A stretch of DNA of 64,000 nucleotides from Molossus alvarezi (Eukaryota > Chordata > Mammalia > Chiroptera > Molossidae): NCBI GenBank assembly GCA_037176705.1, contig CM073898.1:34599488-34663487 (forward strand), given 5' to 3'. The translations under genes and the position numbers were made by a program. Positions 52,284 to 63,566 of the stretch are shown one piece after another (the first letter of the stretch is position 1; each line of letters opens with the position of its first letter). The notes beneath the pieces are model-generated. The model was not told the DNA's origin and did no database searches. It was given only the letters and a program-made list of their open reading frames with translations.

Positions 52284-54063
52284 AACAAAACAGTAAATTC
52301 CACTTGCTTAGCATTTCCAATAATGGATAAATTGGCCTTGCAACAGAAAAACAAAACAAAACAGAACCCTTAAATACCCAGTCACACAGAGCACTAGAAG
52401 GGGAGGGTCGTGTGGCCTTTCTTTGATGTCTTAGGGATTGACCACATCACACATTATTATAGTATCTGTTGTTGTTGTTGTTTTTTTAAAAAAGGCAACA
52501 CATTGCATGGATAAAAAAGAAGCAGACTCGATCAGAAAAGTTACAGTCTAGAGATGTAATGAAATTTATGCCAGGTAGTGTGAAATCCTTTATTAACTAT
52601 TAAACTATGCATGGAACCCTGATACTTTTGGTATGAAGATACTTGAGATTTTTTTATTCATGTCTTTTTCTCTCCCTAGCTCATGTTCCTCTCTTTCTCC
52701 ATTTTAAAAGAAAGAAGAAAAAGAACTGTTAGATTTTGTATAGGCCAATAACATTAGTAATATTTTTACTGATAATATTAAATTACATCGTTGCATGAAA
52801 TTTTAAAATTTATGTTGGAAAGGAACATTGAAATCAATTCCAAACAACACCACTTCATAGATATACTGCTTAAAAATAACATTATTTCTTTCATATTTTA
52901 GAATTTTTCTAGATGGAAACTAGGTCAAGTTCCACAGATCAAATGGAAAATCATCATTTCTTTTTATAACTTCAAATGTAAATTAGTGGTTTTATATTTA
53001 TCTTCTTTTTTCACTGGCTTTCCCTGAGTAAGACTGAATGAAAGAGGGGAAAAAAGATATGAATTTTTAACCTAGCAAAATAAAAAAATCTGACATATAA
53101 GTAATGGATATTAAATTTTCGTTTTATACCTCTACTTTCTGGGTCATGAAAAGCCTTTAAAACTTTTCATTTTAATTGACTACTTGGCAACCATAGATAG
53201 TGGCGGTTTGCTATGTTTCTAAGGTTCTGTATGTCTGAAATCCAGGCCACTTCTTGGCTTTTTTTTTTTTTCATCAACTAAAGTATTACAAAAGATGTTT
53301 TTCATTTTTTGCCTTTGCTGATTAAAGCTAATTGTAAAGGTATTATTCTCTTTTATGAAATCTAATGTCATTTTAGGAGATGTTAAAGTAATGCGATCAA
53401 TTTATACCGAGGCATCACCTTGCAACCTAATAATGCATTGCCTTTGCATTACCTTCTCATACCGATAGTTTATTGCTATGAACATCATTGAAATAATATG
53501 CAAAAGCAAGTGTATAATCTATACTTTTCTATCATTTAATGTGTTAAACTAAAACTATAATGATATATATGTAAAACCCAAAAGTTAAAATATGGTCAAT
53601 AATCAACAGAGAATGGTTTTAAAAAATGAATAGTAATACAGAATAAAAAATTACTGAAAATACTTTCTTAGTTGAGAAAGTGTTTACCTTCCAAAATGTT
53701 TATCATGCACATTAGGTTCAGAGAAAAATAATAATAATTTTATGGAAACAAAGTTTTCAATTGTAGCAACCAGGGTTAAGGTGCATATCAACCGATTTTG
53801 CTTCTGTAACCTCCTGACATGATGGTTCATATCCATGCAGCAAGATACCATTGGTACTCTATTTGATAAGAAAAGGTCCCATTTCACTAGGTAAATATCT
53901 TCTTGGGGTTTCTTGGGAACATGATCTCAGTGAAGCAAATCACCCCATTTGTCATCCATACCTTGGCACAACTATTTTCCTTCCTGCTTTTCAAATTGTC
54001 AGTAAATATTTGTTAGTATATGTATGTTTGGGCCTTTCATTATAATTGATGGATTACTCTGGA

Positions 54064-54066
<3 letters not shown>

Positions 54067-54101
<35 letters not shown>
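54067..54101. repeat. (GT)n microsatellite in the 3' UTR
   Basis: About 17 GT units. In the NRXN1 transcript this reads (AC)n. Confidence 0.9.
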
Positions 54102-54102
<1 letters not shown>

Positions 54103-55111
54103 CTTTTGATTGTGAATAGTGAATGTATATGGGAAATGTGAGTATTTTGGGGAGAAAAAAGATTATAAGATACATATGTATATATTTTACTTTCTAATTC
54201 ACACCTTTCGTACAAATACTAAAACTTAATTGCAACAGAATGAAGGCTGTACATGTAAGAAAAAAATGTAGCTGAATCTTTTTATATACATTCATACATA
54301 TCTTTCTTAGAATAAACACTACATTGTAACTTTATTTAAAAAAGTAAGTAATTGTGGCAATTTATGATGATGGCAAAAAACAAAAACAAACAAAAAAACC
54401 CAAAACCCTGAAATAATCGTTGCTTCGATGTCATAAAACTCCCTATACTTAGCAACACTTATAACATTGAATTTACCAAAAATGGCTGAAGAGCAGAGAT
54501 ATATTTTGCATTTTCTATACAACAGGCTATAAAACGTCACTTACCACAGTCCAGAAAGCACACGGAGATGGATTTTATATAAACATATGTAATAACATAT
54601 TAAGCGTGCATGAAAATTTCCCAATGATTGCATCTATGCCCTCTTGTTTTTGTTTCGAGATTTTAGTGTGAAAATGTGCCTTATATTTCACATTGTTGAA
54701 AATAAGGCCTCCATACTTTTTCTTTTTTCCCTCATAATCATAAAGGGGCTTTTTGAATGTGTTCCTACACAAGTCTTCAAAAAAGCCAGCACTTTGTTCC
54801 CAATGCAAGTTCCAACCACTGCTCCAGTTGCACCAGGCAGCAAATGTTTAAAGATTTGCAGGTCGAGTCACTCAAAATGCCATAGTCTTCTCTGGCAATA
54901 GGACTATCTGACTTCTCAGGAAAGCGCTAGCACTTTGGCTGAATCCAGGATCATAGGTAGCTTCTTCTTTGTGTGTTGTGTTTTGTGTTGTGCCTCGATG
55001 TTGTAATACTCCTTTGCTTTATGAATGCGTGCGGTCATCACTGTCTTTTAGAAATGTTCCAGCAACATAAAGACAGGCAGAGTAAATGAAAACACTGTGG
55101 ATGTTAGGGAA

Positions 55112-55117
55112 TTTATT
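55112..55117 (-). terminator. Possible proximal poly(A) signal of NRXN1
   Basis: AATAAA on the minus strand about 215 bases downstream of the stop codon, in the context CCAATAAATTCCC. It could give a short 3' UTR. An A-rich stretch lies just upstream of it, which could also cause internal priming artefacts in cDNA. Confidence 0.35.
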
Positions 55118-55330
55118 GGCCCCTGTTTTTTTTTTTTTTTTTTTTCTTTTTTGGAGAAACAAGAGCATGAGATACTTGTTTTTATTTTTTAAAAACAGTC
55201 TTTCCTTCCTGATTGCATTCCCTGTCTTCTTTTGTATGTGCTTCATAAAAAGGAAAGTAAATAAGTTTATATTATGTCTCAGGTAAAATGAAGACTATTT
55301 CTATACAAGGGTCCTGTTATGATCTTGGAA

Positions 55331-55638
55331 TCAGACATAATACTCTTTATCCTTGTTTTTCTTATTTTTGTTGGCGCTTTTCGCACTGCTGGGTTGTTTC
55401 TCCTTTACCACAGCCCCATTGGACTGTGCTGAGTTACTGATGTAGTTTCGACTCTCGTCCACATGGTATGAGCCTTCATCCCGGTTTCTGTACTTGTACA
55501 TGGCATAGAGGAGGATGAGGATGCACAGGGCGGCAGCAGCCACTATCCCCACCACCATGCCCGTGGTGCTGCTGGACTCCCGAATCACTTCTGCGGAGCC
55601 GGGGTACGGCTCTCTCCCCCCTGCCCGGGTTGGGTTGG
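55331..55638 (-). CDS. NRXN1: Neurexin-1, last coding exon (partial gene)
   Basis: Neurexin-1 is a presynaptic adhesion receptor that binds neuroligins, LRRTMs and cerebellins. This exon encodes the final 101 residues plus two bases of a split Ala codon. Residues 1-25 are the stalk next to the membrane ([17 protein letters not shown], then RESSSTT). Residues 26-47 are the transmembrane helix ([20 protein letters not shown]). KYRNRDEG, the protein 4.1 binding site, follows. The tail ends in DKEYYV, the class II PDZ ligand for CASK and Mint. The tail text [16 protein letters not shown] with [17 protein letters not shown] is that of NRXN1; NRXN2 and NRXN3 differ here (SYQVD, other Lys-rich text). 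The exon starts in phase 1 after a good acceptor and ends at TGA 55331-55333. The alpha, beta and gamma forms share it. No damage is seen. Confidence 0.97.
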
Positions 55639-55672
55639 CTATAGGAAAGGGTGAGAAAAACACACAAAGTGA
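55639..55672 (-). promoter_or_regulatory. Splice acceptor of the last NRXN1 exon
   Basis: On the minus strand the intron ends 'gtgtttttctcaccctttcctatag' before CCAACCC. This is a long pyrimidine tract with AG at 55640-55639. A possible branch point is 'ttgataatcac', about 35-40 bases upstream. The exon starts with the last two bases of a codon, so the upstream exon must end in phase 1. Confidence 0.9.
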
Positions 55673-56246
55673 TTATCAAGTTCACTGTATGCTCCAGACC
55701 TAGGTTAGCATTTACCATCTATCTCCATACCTAATGGAACAGCACCTACAGTGCTGTAGGAAAAGTACACTACGGTTACGTGTAGAATCCCTGTACCTTG
55801 TGGTCACTAAAAACAGGACACTAGGAATCAAAGCACCTGGTGAGAGATTTGTTGCCATCTTTTCTTTCTCACAGATCAATTTTGTTAACAAGGTCTCGTA
55901 AGTGCAGCCCCCAGATAAGCTTCATGTACCTCTAAAGGCCCATGTTGAAGGTGAAAAACCATAAACCCAACATGAAAAATAAAATCATAATGACCCTACC
56001 TTATAATATTGGAGAGTATCAATTTAAGAATCAAGTTGATGTGAACACAGAATACTTAGAGCTAACTCTAGACTCTGAATCAGGATCACTAAATTTAGGG
56101 CTATTTATGCCATGATATTGCCTCACACTGTACTAGATACACTGATGCACAATATGATAATTAGCGCATTTTAAATAATCTAATTGCCTGCTTGTTGACT
56201 TGTGATTTTAGTCACATCTTTACAAAGTAAAACAAACAAATCCCTT

Positions 56247-56247
56247 T

Positions 56248-56287
<40 letters not shown>

Positions 56288-56353
56288 TCCTTCCTTCCTT
56301 CCTTCCTTCCTTCCTTCCTTCCTTCCTTCCTTCCTTCCTTCCTTCCTTCCTTC

Positions 56354-56416
<63 letters not shown>

Positions 56417-56418
56417 TC
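56247..56418. repeat. (TTTC)n(TTCC)n(TTTC)n tripartite microsatellite
   Basis: About ten TTTC units, then about sixteen TTCC units (56289-56354), then about sixteen TTTC units. It is pure pyrimidine on the + strand for about 170 bases and nearly mirror-symmetric, the layout that favours intramolecular triplex DNA. Confidence 0.95.
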
Positions 56419-56504
56419 ATACGTGCCCCTACTGGGAACCGAACCTGGGACTCTATGGTCTGCAGGAGGACACTCCAACCACTGAACCAAACTGGCCGGG
56501 GCAA
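56248..56504 (-). mobile_element. Ves-type SINE with tail replaced by microsatellite
   Basis: The minus-strand head GCCCCGGCCAGTTTGGTTCA, the A-box and B-box region and 'ccctactgggaaccgaacc' are present at 56421-56504. The rest of the element is the TTTC/TTCC tract. Perfect target-site duplications aacaaatcccttt at 56235-56247 and 56505-56517 show that the head and the tract together form one insertion. The GA-rich tail of the SINE therefore expanded and displaced the body. Confidence 0.9.
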
Positions 56505-57501
56505 AACAAATCCCTTTCTGTCGGAGATTTATTTGTTTGCATAAGTATATGTGTATGGATGCTATTAATTCATTGGTAGCAGGTGAATTATCACCAAAAC
56601 TAAATTTGGGAGGTTAAAGTAAGTAAATATTTTTCTCAGTTTTATAGTCCATCTATATTGGTTTGAGTTGAAATTCAGTACAGTACCTAATAGATGATAA
56701 TAAATAAAGGACTGGTTAGCCCACTTTTATTCAATTGGAAAAACCCTCTTCAATCTTTCCAAAGTATAAAGAGTAAGAAAGCTTTTCCCTTGGTACAGGA
56801 AATGGATTCTAGGTGCTTTAATGTCTTCCCAAGGCCTCCTCAGGCACTGAAATGGACTATAGATGAGGACACACCCTGGGATTTAGTTTATAGATCCTGG
56901 GAGGCAAAGGATGACTTTTCTTCTACATAATACACTTAAAAATATTTTTGAAATAATTTAAAGAATAGGAACCATAGAAAGAGAAGATTCTATCCCATTT
57001 CTGTCTGACCCTAGGTCATTTTTCTGTGTGAATTGTGTCTCCTTTCTCTGAATCTCCATCCTCTCCCTTATCTTAACAAAAAAGAAAAGAAAAAGAAAAG
57101 ATTACTTTTCAGATGTAATGGATTAATTTTTCAAAACTTTATTCTTTGTAAATTATGCAGAATGAATTTAAATAGTCACCAGATTGCATATATATACCAG
57201 ATAAGCATGCATGTGTACATATGGGCTATTGTACGTGTATATATAAAAACACCAGAAATTGAACAAATCAAGAAGACTAAAATTGTGCCTTTATTTCACT
57301 ACTTTTCGACATTCTTTGGTAATTGTTTTTTAATATTTCTACAAAAGTTCCTATTACTGGGATTCATTTACCAACCGTAACTCTATACTGCTTTATACTT
57401 TCCTTTTCAAGCATCACCAATATTTATTCTATCCGCATGTGAGCTTCTTGCTGTCATTTCCTTTCCTTCTCCAAATAAGCCTCCCAAATACAGTCACTTA
57501 C

Positions 57502-57758
57502 AAAGTAGTAGCTTTCAGTCTCAAAGCAGCAATAGGCTGTGTTCTGAGCTACAAAATGTAGCAGGCGAAACCTTTCTATGTTGAGTATGTCACTGCTTGT
57601 TTTACAAAAGACCAGGTAATGTTGCTGAATAGAAAGCCTTGGCATTGCTTCGGTGGCCAAGGTACAGAAGACAAAGACTGTGATCTGCAGCATTTGATCA
57701 CAGGAAATTAATTTCCTCGGAATAAGAACAGAACCCATTGCAGGAGCTCTGTCACCAC
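57502..57758 (-). other. Open stretch with splice-like ends, possible unannotated exon
   Basis: On the NRXN1 strand, an acceptor-like 'tttggtttgtcag' precedes 57758, and the donor 'TTT/GTAAGTG' follows 57502. The 257 bases between are open in one frame (85 codons plus two bases, phase 1 start), which is the phase needed after the preceding NRXN1 exon. A second acceptor-like site, 'ctttctattcag', would give a 123-base version starting at 57624. The encoded text is not like any neurexin segment. Joining to the last exon would put that exon out of frame, with a stop before the transmembrane helix. No repeats overlap. It may be chance. Confidence 0.25.
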
Positions 57759-58039
57759 CTGACAAACCAAAGACACCACATTCTCTTTCAAATACAGTTA
57801 TCTTTGCCAAAGTCTTTCAATTAGCTCAGCTGCTAACTTTCACTAAATGACAACTTTCTACCTACTCATTTGGAGGAGTATTCTTTTACCACACTGTCAC
57901 AAGGGCTGAAAAGGGGATTTTTTTTTTTTTTTTAACTTAAATGTTACCTAAATCTTTTCCCTCCACCAGGGTGGGATTGCTTTTATTTTAAACACATTTT
58001 CATAATCGTCTCATTTTGTCTTTCAAAAAGGAATGGGGA

Positions 58040-58287
58040 GCCCTGGCTGGTTTAGCTTAGCGGTTAGTTAGAGTGTTGGCCCATGGACCATGGAGTCCCA
58101 GGTTTGGTTCCTCCTAGAGGCACTACCTCGGTTGCAGTTTGTCCTCCGCCCCAGTTGGGGTCGTGTGGGTGGCAACCACTCGATGCGTCCCTCTTGCACT
58201 GATGTTTCTCTCTCCCTCCCTCTGTCCCTCCCGCTCTATCTGAAGATAAATGCAAAAATGTCCTCGGGTGAGGATTAAAAAAAAAAA
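58040..58287 (+). mobile_element. Ves-type SINE
   Basis: Forward copy: head GCCCTGGCTGGTTTAGCTTA, B-box region 'caggtttggttcc', 'ctacctcggttgcagtttgtcc', 'tgtcctcgggtgaggatt' and an A tail. Target-site duplication aatgggga at 58032-58039 and 58288-58295. The orientation is opposite to NRXN1. Confidence 0.95.
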
Positions 58288-58471
58288 AATGGGGAGAATA
58301 GACATAAAATTCTGCTCTTCTAGCCCATGACAGTAAGCCTTGACTGAGAGTTTTAATGGGATGCTGGGTTTAAGTGTTCTATACTAAGAATATATGTAAG
58401 GTAGCCAGGCGCCGCCGGTGGGAGGTGGGAAGAAACCAAAGAGCCAAACAGCCGAATAAGCAAAATCGGGC

Positions 58472-58477
58472 TTTATT
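58472..58477 (-). terminator. Poly(A) signal of the solo LTR
   Basis: AATAAA in the context CCCAATAAAGCCC on the minus strand. It is in the sense direction of NRXN1, so it could end some transcripts inside the last intron. Confidence 0.7.
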
Positions 58478-58551
58478 GGGTGCACTCCGGGCGGGCTCAC
58501 AGCCTCCGGGGGTCGAGTCCGAGAAGCCGCGCCCGATGCTGGGGTTTGTGA

Positions 58552-58559
58552 TTTTTATA
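58552..58559 (-). promoter_or_regulatory. TATA box of the solo LTR
   Basis: TATAAAAA on the minus strand. The start of transcription would be about 25-30 bases further, near 58525. GC-rich sequence follows. Confidence 0.65.
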
Positions 58560-58799
58560 TCTGCGCCTGTGGCAGCGGGAACTTGTTGTTAGGGTTGGGT
58601 CCTGAGGCGCTACGCATGGGGGCCCCTGGAATGTGAGTCTATTGTCGCGGGGCAAACAGTTCCTGGACTAGGACAGGAGAATGGGACAGGAGTTGATCTA
58701 TGAACAGTTCCTGAAACAGGGTGGGAGTCTAGGTTGGGTAAGCGAGGTAATGGCTGAGCAGTTTGCCTGGCGCCAGTTCCCAGGCTATCGGACAATATA

Positions 58800-61700
58800 C
58801 ATGTACATTTTCCCCAGTTAGGAATTGGTATCATAAATGAACTATCTTATCTAAGAATTTTAATCTTATTTTATCAGCTTAAATACTTTGGATATGTTTT
58901 CACAACAACAGCGTAAGTAGCACATCAACTATTTAATGTTAAAACTAGAATAAGATTGCAAAGACCAAAGAAAAGCCTCAAGTGCTGCATTTTGCCATGT
59001 AGCCATTTTATAAACACCCCGTGTTTAAGGGAAATCCTTGTTTTTTTGCAACTCCAGACAAAATGTTGATTAAGTGACATGCAGACCTAAAAATAGCTCT
59101 GTAACACACATGTACATATACATTCTAAATATCATGTTTTTAAAATAATCAATCAAAAAAACCCAATGAAAAAAGATATCTTCCACCCCATTAACATTAA
59201 AAAATTAATACTCACCACACGTATTATTGTAGGCCTATTTGAAATATGCAGATGATTTTTATATCTAATTGATTATTTAATACTTTTTTTCTATTTATGC
59301 TTCAAATCTGTAGGCCAAGTGATATTTTTCTTAACTTTTGCGCTAAAATCAGAAGTATTAATAATAATAAATAAAGGACTGGTTAGCCACTAACATGTTA
59401 ATGGGACATCTCTCCTAGATATACAATAAAAGGCTAAAGAAATGTACATATATTCATGAATTATAAATGTGGCTTCACTTATTGATAGTCATTAATGGTT
59501 TATTTTGATGATCACTGAAAAATATGAGACAATTTTATATTAATTTAAATGTACATAATAGTATAAAGGGGCAAAAATAGCTAAAAGTCTACTTATATAA
59601 TTTGGTTAAAATTTTACATAAAAAGAAAATATAGTCATCTTTGAACCATTTATGACAATGCGAAAAAAATGAATTTATTCAGAGAAATACATAAACAACT
59701 CATATTTCATGGACTTGTGAATTTTATATTCCCTTTAAAAACTCCATGAAAAACTAATCAAGACATTTTAGATAATTGAAGCAATCTGCATTTTATCTTA
59801 GCAGTGCTAAAAGACAAATAAAGGAACTACAATTCACTTCCACTCCGTCACCCTTTCTTTGTCCCAACATGTGATGAGAATACTTAAAAACAGGTAAAGG
59901 CAAGGAGCTAAAAGAATGGTACACATACAAATTAACGATACATTCTTGAATGGGCAAAAGTTGATTGATTTGTAGGTAAAACTAAGCTTATGTAGCCAAT
60001 TCATTATATCAGGCCCAGAGGCAAAAGGAGCCCAGGTGAATGGAAAACTGTAGGACTGATGATGAGCAGGCAGGTAAGTTACTACTCGGTGTGACTGGAA
60101 ATAGGCAAGTATTCAACTGTGGCGGTGGCACACACATTTTGATTTAGAGGCTAGGGCACTAGCCAAAAAAAAAAAAAAAAATTGATGAAATATTCGAATC
60201 ATTTAGTTCCATTTACATCTTCTATGTCAGTAATTCTATTCATCCAGTGAAATCACAAATTACACACAATCTATGTGAACACTGTAACAATAGATGATTT
60301 TACGTAGTAAAGGTTTCCTGTGTAATTCTGCCTGTCTCTGTTATACTGGAGCATGTCCAACCTCACGTACCCCTAGGAGTCCACTGGAATGGCGAGTACA
60401 CTGCTAGGTCTGTTACATGTGAGGTAAACACCTCCGCATACCTTAATGGCCATAGGAAGACTTGATTTTTGCTGGCATTTTTGCCTGCATGAGTCAGAAG
60501 CTATTCATTATACTGGCAAGGACAAAGAACTGTCACAGGGATTTAACCTCTTTCGCATAAGCCGCTTTTCAGCTGAATGGCTATGGAAATATTCCTGGGA
60601 CTCGGTGATGCTGTTGTCTTAAAGGACAGATGAAAATGATTTTTATTTCTGCCTATTTGTCTTTGTCTCTCTCTCTCTCTCGCTCTCTCAAATATTTGGC
60701 AAGATCTGATGGTTTCTAGAAATTTTTCACATGGTCTGCTTCAGCCCAGGTTTATTAAGAATGCTCTATACTAGCTCAATGAATTTTTTTTGTTTTTCAC
60801 AGTCTAATTAATATTGTTATTACTTAGGTAAGCATAGCTTTTCCAGTGTTAGGATAGTTATAAACATATCTCCACATTCTACACTAAAATCAGTTTATTC
60901 ATATCAGATAATAAGTCATGGTAGAAAATACACAGTAAGTTCAAAAGATATATCTCAGTGCCTTAGCATAAAAAATAATAATTTATTTGTTGCTTTGCAT
61001 AAACCATTTTAAAAATAAAATATTTAAAATTTTAACTTTCCTTAAATTTGCTAAGATAATCATTTTAAGCTACCACGACAGGAAAAGAAATTGTCCTGAT
61101 GTATATTCTTTCTTTATTTTTGACAGTCCCTGACATGACCTCTGTGAAAAAGCATCATGTCCCCAAATAAGAACTAGTTTAGGTCCAGTTAACAAACACC
61201 GTGAGACAACACGTGTAGGAGACACATTAGGCTGTAGTACAAAGAACCATTTGTGGCAGGTCTTCTTTGTTACCAGCTCCTTGGCCCTCTGTCATCAACC
61301 CTGTGCTCCACTCTGCTCTTGCTCCTACTTCATCCCCTTCTCTACTTGTTCTGTGCAACTCTCTCCCAGCTCATGACTTGTCCTTGAAGGTGGCTTTCAG
61401 AGAGCAGAGTGGGTGTGTCCCTGCCCACTCTCAGGTGAATGAAGGTCAGATCAGCAGGGGTCAGCCTCTGGGGTAAGTGCATTACTCAGCAAAGTGTTCA
61501 CTGAGTGACAAGACTTACTGCCAAGCTCCTAATTTCAAAGCATAATATAAAATAGTCCTTACTAATCAAAATGTCTAAATGTGATTGACTGTTCACCAGA
61601 ACATGATCTTTGTGCTTTAAAGTTTAACTTGCTAAATTTGTTGAGAGAATACAATTATATGCTTTATCAAAAGAAATAAAATTATCAAGTAAAAAAACAT

Positions 61701-62586
61701 TTATTATGCAGATGGGGATCTAAAGAGCTCATTAAGCCATTAAGCTTTGTACTAGAGCCTATGTTTATTGATTTGTCACTGACTGTATCTAGTCTTAACC
61801 TTAGTAAATGCAAACCTGGAGTATCAGGCCCCCATTTACTTAGCAAGATGATTTACAACTGAAGTAAAATAACTATACATTGTGAAAGGTAAATTTTTGC
61901 ACATTAATTAATTTCTCCAAAGAGGCTTCACTTTGCAATGGAAGGTATTTGGCACCCTTTGGTTGTTATTTCTGAGATTGGAAACATAACAGTTGGAATA
62001 TGGCTATGAGAAATATAATTGTTCGTGGTTTATGTTTTTATAACAGTGCAAGAGAAATGATTCTTAAAGTCCTAATTCCTGTCACATATAATGAAGGTCT
62101 GGTGGATGATTGTGGGCCCTTATATTTCCACTGATGAGTTCACCAAGGCAATAACCATGCCATGAGATGCTCTTTTTATCACTCAAATTGTCATTTTTAT
62201 GAAACTATTTTATATACTTGGATGAGCTGTTCTTTCACTGTAATCTTATTCTATTTATGTTGTTTCCAAAGTTAGCTTTGTAGGGCGAGACTGTAGTTTC
62301 CAGGCAATTTTTATTGCCGGTTTTACTTCTTCAATATAGACTGTTAGTGTATAGGTATGTCATCAACCATGACCTTGTCACATCAAGAATGAAGCAACAG
62401 TTTTACTATATACTGATGACAATGAAAATTCAGCTTCTGAGCTTTAAGAAAAAAATTTTTAAGAGACTTCCAATCATAAGAAAAAAATAAGAAAACATAC
62501 CAATGATAAAAAAAAGGAATATGGGCTATATATTTCAGATCAAGGGGGTATATAAAAGACCATAAAACTTCATAATGTGCTCTCTG

Positions 62587-62590
<4 letters not shown>
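58800..62590. other. Intronic, no gene or named repeat seen
   Basis: A 3.8-kb AT-rich stretch of the NRXN1 intron without SINEs or L1 that I recognise. It holds an A-run at 60164-60181 and a short (TC)n at 60667-60690. 60240-60800 and 61120-61500 are less AT-biased. One echo is notable: 'aaataaaggactggttagcc' at 59369-59388 also occurs at 56701-56720. Confidence 0.5.

Positions 62591-62627
<37 letters not shown>
62591..62627. repeat. (AT)n microsatellite
   Basis: About 18 AT units. Confidence 0.95.
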
Positions 62628-62629
<2 letters not shown>

Positions 62630-62735
62630 ATTGTGCTACCTGGAATTCTTAGATATCATGTCTTATAATAATCCTTTTTATAAACTATGGGCAAGATGCA
62701 TTTATTGATATTTTTATCACTAAAAGCCTTTAAAC

Positions 62736-62959
62736 TAGCAGTTCTCAACCTGTGGGTCTCAACCTCCTTGGGGGTCAAATGACCCTTTCACAGGGGTTGC
62801 CTAAGACCATCAGAAAACACATATTTCCGATGGCGATTCAAAATAGTAGCAAAATTACAGTTATGAAGTAGCAGCAAAAATAATTTTATGGTTGGGGGCC
62901 ACCACAACATGAGGAACTGTATTAAAGGGTCACGGCATTAGGTAGGTTGAGAACCATTG
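62736..62959 (-). mobile_element. SPIN-type non-autonomous hAT DNA transposon
   Basis: A 224-base element with terminal inverted repeats (left tagcagttctcaacctg, right in complement caatggttctcaaccta). It has an 8-base target-site duplication, ctttaaac (62728-62735) and ttttaaac (62960-62967), as for hAT transposons. Its minus-strand text has the order of SPIN/URR1 elements: a 'taatgccgtgaccctttaat' segment, 'ttcctcatgttgtggtgg', 'ccaaccataaaatta', 'acttcataactgtaattttg', then 'atggtcttaggcaacccctg' and 'gaaagggtca'. It has no coding capacity. SPIN elements spread horizontally among tetrapods, bats included. Confidence 0.88.
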
Positions 62960-63314
62960 TTTTAAACAGTCTTTCTGGTTTTATCATAGATTAAATTAAA
63001 AGCAATCAATTTTAAATTTTTGTCTCCACCCCATGTAGGAAAAGGAGCTGCCTGAAGTGATCTCATTTTGCCAGAGTTCTGTGCTGTGTTTTCATAAATG
63101 TGGAAGTTATTATAATTTTAGGCTAGCCTTGAAAATGGTTTCAGAATTATGGGGAAAGATTTTACTTTTCCAGTATCCAGTTTTATTAGTACTGCGCAAA
63201 GAAAATTGGAATTGAAGACTCCTAGGGTGTTTGTGAATTGAGATTAGTGAAATTTGCTCCCCCACCCCATCTCCAAAAAATAAAGTGTTGTTTTGTTTTC
63301 TTTCCCCCATTTTA

Positions 63315-63551
63315 AATTTTTTTTTTTATCCTCACCCGAGGACATTTTTCCATTCTTTTGCACAGATAGAGTAGGAGGGAGAGAGAGGAAGAGAGAGAGA
63401 GAGAAAAACATCGATGTGGCTGCCACCCGCACGACCAACCAGGGCCGGGGACAAACTGCAACCAAGGTACATGCCCTTAGTGGGAACCGAACCCGGGTCT
63501 CTCCGGACCGCAGGCCGATGCTCTAACCGCTGAGCCAAATCGGCCAGGGCT
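63315..63551 (-). mobile_element. Ves-type SINE, young
   Basis: Reverse copy: minus strand head AGCCCTGGCCGATTTGGCTC, with many CpGs retained. A perfect 15-base target-site duplication CTTTCCCCCATTTTA lies at 63300-63314 and 63552-63566. It is in the sense orientation relative to NRXN1. Compared with the copy at 35125 it lacks about 15 bases after 'catcgatgtg'. Confidence 0.96.
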
Positions 63552-63566
63552 CTTTCCCCCATTTTA

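Larger units (their letters stand above)
52250..55330 (-). other. NRXN1 3' UTR
   Basis: The stretch after the NRXN1 stop codon, in the direction of transcription, runs about 3.1 kb without a recognised SINE or L1, unlike everything around it. It ends at a pair of poly(A) signals (52278-52283 and 52263-52268). A 3 kb 3' UTR fits what I recall for mammalian NRXN1. A proximal AATAAA lies at 55112-55117, about 215 bases after the stop, so a short form is possible. Simple repeats inside include (GT)n at 54067-54101. The 3' end is inferred, not proven. Confidence 0.65.
58395..58794 (-). mobile_element. Solo LTR of an endogenous retrovirus, CpG-rich
   Basis: A 400-base LTR that begins TGTCCGATAG and ends GGCTACCTTACA on the minus strand, so it has the TGT..ACA ends. 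A 5-base duplication atata flanks it (58390-58394 and 58795-58799). It has a TATA box (58559-58552), then about 75 bases later AATAAA (58477-58472). This suggests U3 of about 268, R of about 70 and U5 of about 60 bases. It keeps many CpGs, unlike the surroundings, so it looks young. No internal retroviral genes, primer-binding site or second LTR are seen: a solo LTR made by recombination. The class is uncertain. It has the same orientation as NRXN1. Confidence 0.85.
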